Assembly (NCBI RefSeq): GCF_014873755.1
Contig: NZ_JADBEG010000001.1
Span: 7,662,501 to 7,726,500, forward strand
Length of the DNA: 64,000 bases
DNA from: Amycolatopsis lexingtonensis
Lineage (GTDB): Bacteria; Actinomycetota; Actinomycetes; Mycobacteriales; Pseudonocardiaceae
Direction: 5' to 3'
Numbering within the stretch: position 1 is the first letter of the stretch; each line of letters begins with the position of its first letter. Positions 61,320 through 64,000 of this stretch are shown piece after piece. The position numbers and the translations under genes were made by a program. The notes below the pieces were generated by a model. That model made no database searches. It was given only the letters and a program-made list of their open reading frames with translations, and had not been told where the DNA came from.

Positions 61320-61754
61320 TCAGGACGACGCGCGGGCGGGGGTGAAGCGCTTGATGAGCAAGAACATTTCGCAGCCAAGACAGAAGTCGAAGGCCGCGTT
61401 GAGGAACGCCGCGAACAACGCGAACGCGGTCGCGACGATGCCGAGTGGAGTTATCCCCACGGCGAAGCCGATCGTGCCGACCAAGGCGAAGACGAACCCG
61501 ACGGCCTGCGCGAACCGCAGCGGGGCCGCGTCCTCGCGCTCGTCGGTCGGGCCGAGGCGCGGGGCCACGAACGTGCGGTAGAGCACCGAGTACGGCGCCG
61601 GCTTGAGCCCGACGAAGGCGCCGATGGCGAACACGACGGTCTGGATCGCCAGCAACGGCCACCACTGGGTGACCAGCACGACCGCGAGCACGATCGTGGT
61701 CAGGATGGCGGCGAACCGCGGGCCTCGCGGGTCGACGGCCGGTCCGGCGGACAT
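61320..61754 (-). CDS. DUF4395 membrane protein
   Basis: 144 residues, four hydrophobic segments. The signature is the C-terminal 'FDFCLGCEMFLLIKRF' with two cysteines at the membrane face; 'VGLKPAPYSVLYRTFVAPRL' is also typical. Family members accompany thioredoxin and rhodanese genes, suggesting redox or sulfur transport. Lies 29 bp upstream of the rhodanese gene on the minus strand, after an attenuator-type leader peptide. Confidence 0.85.
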   Translation of the reverse strand: MSAGPAVDPRGPRFAAILTTIVLAVVLVTQWWPLLAIQTVVFAIGAFVGLKPAPYSVLYRTFVAPRLGPTDEREDAAPLRFAQAVGFVFALVGTIGFAVGITPLGIVATAFALFAAFLNAAFDFCLGCEMFLLIKRFTPARASS

Positions 61755-61833
61755 GGATCCTCCAGCTGGAGCGAGAGATTACGTGCGAACGGCACGCGTC
61801 AGCGGCATCAGGGCTGGCGGGGACGGGCGTGGT

Positions 61834-61929
61834 TCAGCGCCGGTCGGACGACGCGCGACACAGGCTGCTGCGGACGCGGCAGAGGTCTACTGCGCGTCGC
61901 TGCGTGAGGAATGTGCTCAGCCTGGTCAC
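61834..61929 (-). CDS. 31-residue leader peptide with cysteine codons (attenuation leader)
   Basis: GTG 61929 to TGA 61834. Product: MTRLSTFLTQRRAVDLC, then RVRSSLCRASSDRR. This matches the short 'RRxVDLCRxxSxLC' leader peptides found ahead of sulfur-assimilation genes in actinobacteria. Cys codons TGC and TGT lie at positions 17 and 24. TACGCT is 7 nt upstream of the GTG, so it is probably leaderless. When cysteine is scarce, ribosome stalling at these codons would alter expression of the DUF4395-rhodanese-DUF1416 operon, as shown for related mycobacterial operons. Confidence 0.75.
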   Translation of the reverse strand: MTRLSTFLTQRRAVDLCRVRSSLCRASSDRR

Positions 61930-61936
61930 GGGTGCG

Positions 61937-61942
61937 AGCGTA
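61937..61942 (-). promoter_or_regulatory. -10 hexamer, leaderless promoter of sulfur operon
   Basis: Minus-strand TACGCT, 7 nt before GTG 61929. An inverted repeat lies over the expected -35 position. Confidence 0.5.
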
Positions 61943-61949
61943 CCCAGCT

Positions 61950-61986
61950 CTCCCTCAGAGTGGGAACCACGTTCACACTCTGGGAG
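61950..61986. promoter_or_regulatory. inverted repeat over sulfur-operon -35 region
   Basis: CTCCCTCAGAGTG (61950-61962) and CACTCTGGGAG (61976-61986) are complementary apart from one mismatch/bulge. The position overlapping the -35 suits a regulator binding as a dimer. Confidence 0.5.
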
Positions 61987-62014
61987 AAATCCCATTTGAC
62001 GGGAAGGTGGCTGG

Positions 62015-62443
62015 TCAGAGCGTCCGAGTCGTGAGATGTGGCTGCAACGCGGCCAGCAGCTCGGGTCCTTTGGGGACGCCGCCGACGCGCAGCAGCTCCC
62101 GGCCGTCCGGGGTCAGCGCGATGGTGGTCGGCGTCCGCAGCACGGACAGCGACTGCGCGACCTCCGGCTGGTTCGTGACGTCGAGTTCGACGTGGTGCAG
62201 GCCCTCGGTGCGCTCGGCGAGCGGACCGAGGACGGCCTTCGCGTGCCGGCACGGCGCGCAGAAGGTGGTGGAGATCTGGACCAGCGTCACGGCGGACGCC
62301 GGGTCGAGGGCGGCGGTGACGGGGCCAGGCAGCTCGCGCGCGGCGGGCTTCGCCTCGCGAACGCGCCCGTTGCGGGCCTTCAGCAGGACCCCGACGGCCA
62401 CGGCGGCCACCAGCGTCGCCGCGAGCACCCACAGTCCCGTCAC
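62015..62443 (-). CDS. membrane-anchored thioredoxin-like protein
   Basis: 142 residues, GTG start. N-terminal helix 'LWVLAATLVAAVAVGVLL', then a thioredoxin fold with active site CAPC in 'QISTTFCAPCRHAKAVLGPL' and cis-Pro loop 'LRTPTTIALTPDG'. Equivalent in position to Rv0816c (ThiX). Reduces disulfides or delivers electrons at the membrane face, probably in the same sulfur-redox group as the adjoining operon. Lies 12 bp downstream of lmeA. Confidence 0.88.
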   Translation of the reverse strand: MTGLWVLAATLVAAVAVGVLLKARNGRVREAKPAARELPGPVTAALDPASAVTLVQISTTFCAPCRHAKAVLGPLAERTEGLHHVELDVTNQPEVAQSLSVLRTPTTIALTPDGRELLRVGGVPKGPELLAALQPHLTTRTL

Positions 62444-62455
62444 CGCACCGCTCCT

Positions 62456-63352
62456 CTACTTGCTCAGGTCCGCGAAGGACACATTGGTCGCTTCGCCCTT
62501 GATCGTGACCGATCCGCTCTGCACCCGCACGCCGGTCGGGGTGACCGACAGCGGCAGGTCCTTCGTGTTGATCGAGGCCTTGAAGTTCGGCATCAGCGCC
62601 TTCTGCACCGCCGCGGGGACGACCGTGGTCTCCTGGTCGTTCCCGAACTGCAGCCGCTTGGGGACGAAGTTGATCGTCCCGCCCTTCGCGTCGGCTTCGA
62701 TCATCGCGAAACAGAAGATTTCCAGATCCTTGCCCGCGAACTGAAGGTGTCCCGAAATGCGGACACCGGTGCTCGACTCGTCGACGGGCTGGCCGTCGGC
62801 GCCGGTCGTGGTGGTCGGCGCCGGTTCGCTCTGGCCGGAGTCGCCGTTCTCGACGTAGTCGGTGCTCGACGGCTCGACCCGCAGGTCCTTGATCTTGTCC
62901 AGCGGCGAGAGGCGGGCCAGGTCGGCGGCCTTGATGGTGACCGAGCCGGTCAGCTCGCCGATGGTGATCGACTTCGTGTTGCCCGCCGTGAGGTCGGACA
63001 GCGGCGCCGAGACGTTCTCCAGCTCGGCGTTCACCGCGACGTCCTGGAGCTTGTCCGCGACCGGGAGACCCGCGGCCGACACGCTGATGTGACGGTAGTC
63101 ACCGCCCAGCGCCTGCGTGAGGAACGGGAAGCCGTGGATCGTCACCGACGGGTCGTCAGTCAGCTGAAGCTGCGTACGCGCCTTCTGCGAGATCATGTGC
63201 TCGGCGTACGCGGCGGCCCCGAAATCGGCGCCGACCAGCAGTAGCACGAGGACCACCAGCGCGATCACCCAGCGCCGGGCCCGGCGTCCGCGGCGCCGCG
63301 CGTCCGGCGCCGGTCCGGGTCGGTCGTCCCGGGTCACGGGCCTGCTCACCAT
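62456..63352 (-). CDS. lmeA: LmeA-like DUF2993 secreted protein
   Basis: 298 residues from ATG 63352. Basic cytoplasmic N terminus, membrane helix/signal 'WVIALVVLVLLLVGADFGAA', then DUF2993: 'AEHMISQKARTQLQL', 'VTIHGFPFLTQALGGDYRHI', 'VSVSAAGLPVADKLQDV'-like strand, and 'VQKALMPNFKASINTKDLPL'. In mycobacteria LmeA (Rv0817c) binds phosphoinositides and supports lipomannan elongation. Conserved next to glnR. A ~45-residue insertion rich in Asp/Thr/Pro lies in the middle. Confidence 0.85.
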   Translation of the reverse strand: MVSRPVTRDDRPGPAPDARRRGRRARRWVIALVVLVLLLVGADFGAAAYAEHMISQKARTQLQLTDDPSVTIHGFPFLTQALGGDYRHISVSAAGLPVADKLQDVAVNAELENVSAPLSDLTAGNTKSITIGELTGSVTIKAADLARLSPLDKIKDLRVEPSSTDYVENGDSGQSEPAPTTTTGADGQPVDESSTGVRISGHLQFAGKDLEIFCFAMIEADAKGGTINFVPKRLQFGNDQETTVVPAAVQKALMPNFKASINTKDLPLSVTPTGVRVQSGSVTIKGEATNVSFADLSK

Positions 63353-63402
63353 CGCGTCCGTACTCCTGTTCGTCGGGTCCACCGGGGTTTCTCCAGGTGT
63401 GA

Positions 63403-64000
<598 letters not shown>

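Overview
The window is very GC-rich (roughly 70% or more by eye), gene-dense, and uses many GTG starts. It carries families typical of Actinomycetota: XRE/DUF397, DUF3073, DUF574 methyltransferase, RsiG, GlnR, LmeA and nitrobindin-like FABP. Order and content fit a member of the Pseudonocardiales, probably Amycolatopsis-like. This is inferred from gene content, because no rRNA or taxonomic marker is present. The backbone is the purine cluster in the same order as the Mycobacterium tuberculosis Rv0777-Rv0818 interval: purB, purC, purS-purQ, purL, sterol-carrier-like gene, purF, purM, DUF3073, ygfZ, pabC, FABP, sseC-like, rhodanese, thioredoxin, lmeA, glnR. Lineage-specific blocks sit between these genes.

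Region by region. 1-5052: the 3' end of an alpha-galactosidase-like enzyme, an SDR, a galactonate dehydratase-type enolase, a DUF4380 mutarotase-like protein and a secreted amidase, all close together or overlapping, read as a sugar/sugar-acid catabolic operon. 5075-10503: purB, then an amino-acid ABC importer with three tandem paralogous binding lipoproteins for one permease and one ATPase. 10514-14856: a GT2 glycosyltransferase, a MOSC protein and a SAM hydrolase-family gene that overlap convergently, purC, and an FMN reductase. 14913-24581: DUF2334, TetR/SDR, metallo-hydrolase, a membrane protein of unknown function, ArsR-like/MFS, and a convergent aldehyde dehydrogenase/GMC oxidoreductase pair. 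24749-31638: purS-purQ, a heterodimeric ABC exporter with complementary degenerate ATPase sites, and purL.

31759-39975: pentapeptide-repeat and proline/glutamine-rich membrane proteins, two GH25 muramidases, an SseB-like protein, the sterol-carrier-like gene, and a methyltransferase/XRE/DUF397 group around a perfect 16-bp palindrome. 40095-43155: purF, purM and an ArfB-like rescue factor. 43152-51142: GNAT, VanZ, Gfo/Idh and a four-gene ECF importer led by a secreted, membrane-anchored protein that resembles the transcobalamin/intrinsic-factor beta domain. 51248-64000: DUF3073, asparaginase, RsiG (c-di-GMP-responsive anti-sigma), ygfZ/pabC divergent pair, ParB-like, PxpBC, FABP preceded by a 32-residue membrane microprotein, an MFS gene with a damaged 5' end, the sulfur operon (leader peptide with Cys codons, DUF4395, rhodanese, DUF1416), thioredoxin, LmeA and the start of glnR.

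Recurring non-coding features: many -10 hexamers 6-7 nt before the start codon (leaderless mRNAs); convergent gene pairs whose stop codons share one CTAG (three cases); large perfect intergenic inverted repeats; and an over-represented GTCCA-N3-TGGAC word. Two genes (purC 3' end, MFS 5' end) look as if one base is missing or extra. No tRNA, rRNA, CRISPR, transposase or prophage gene was seen.
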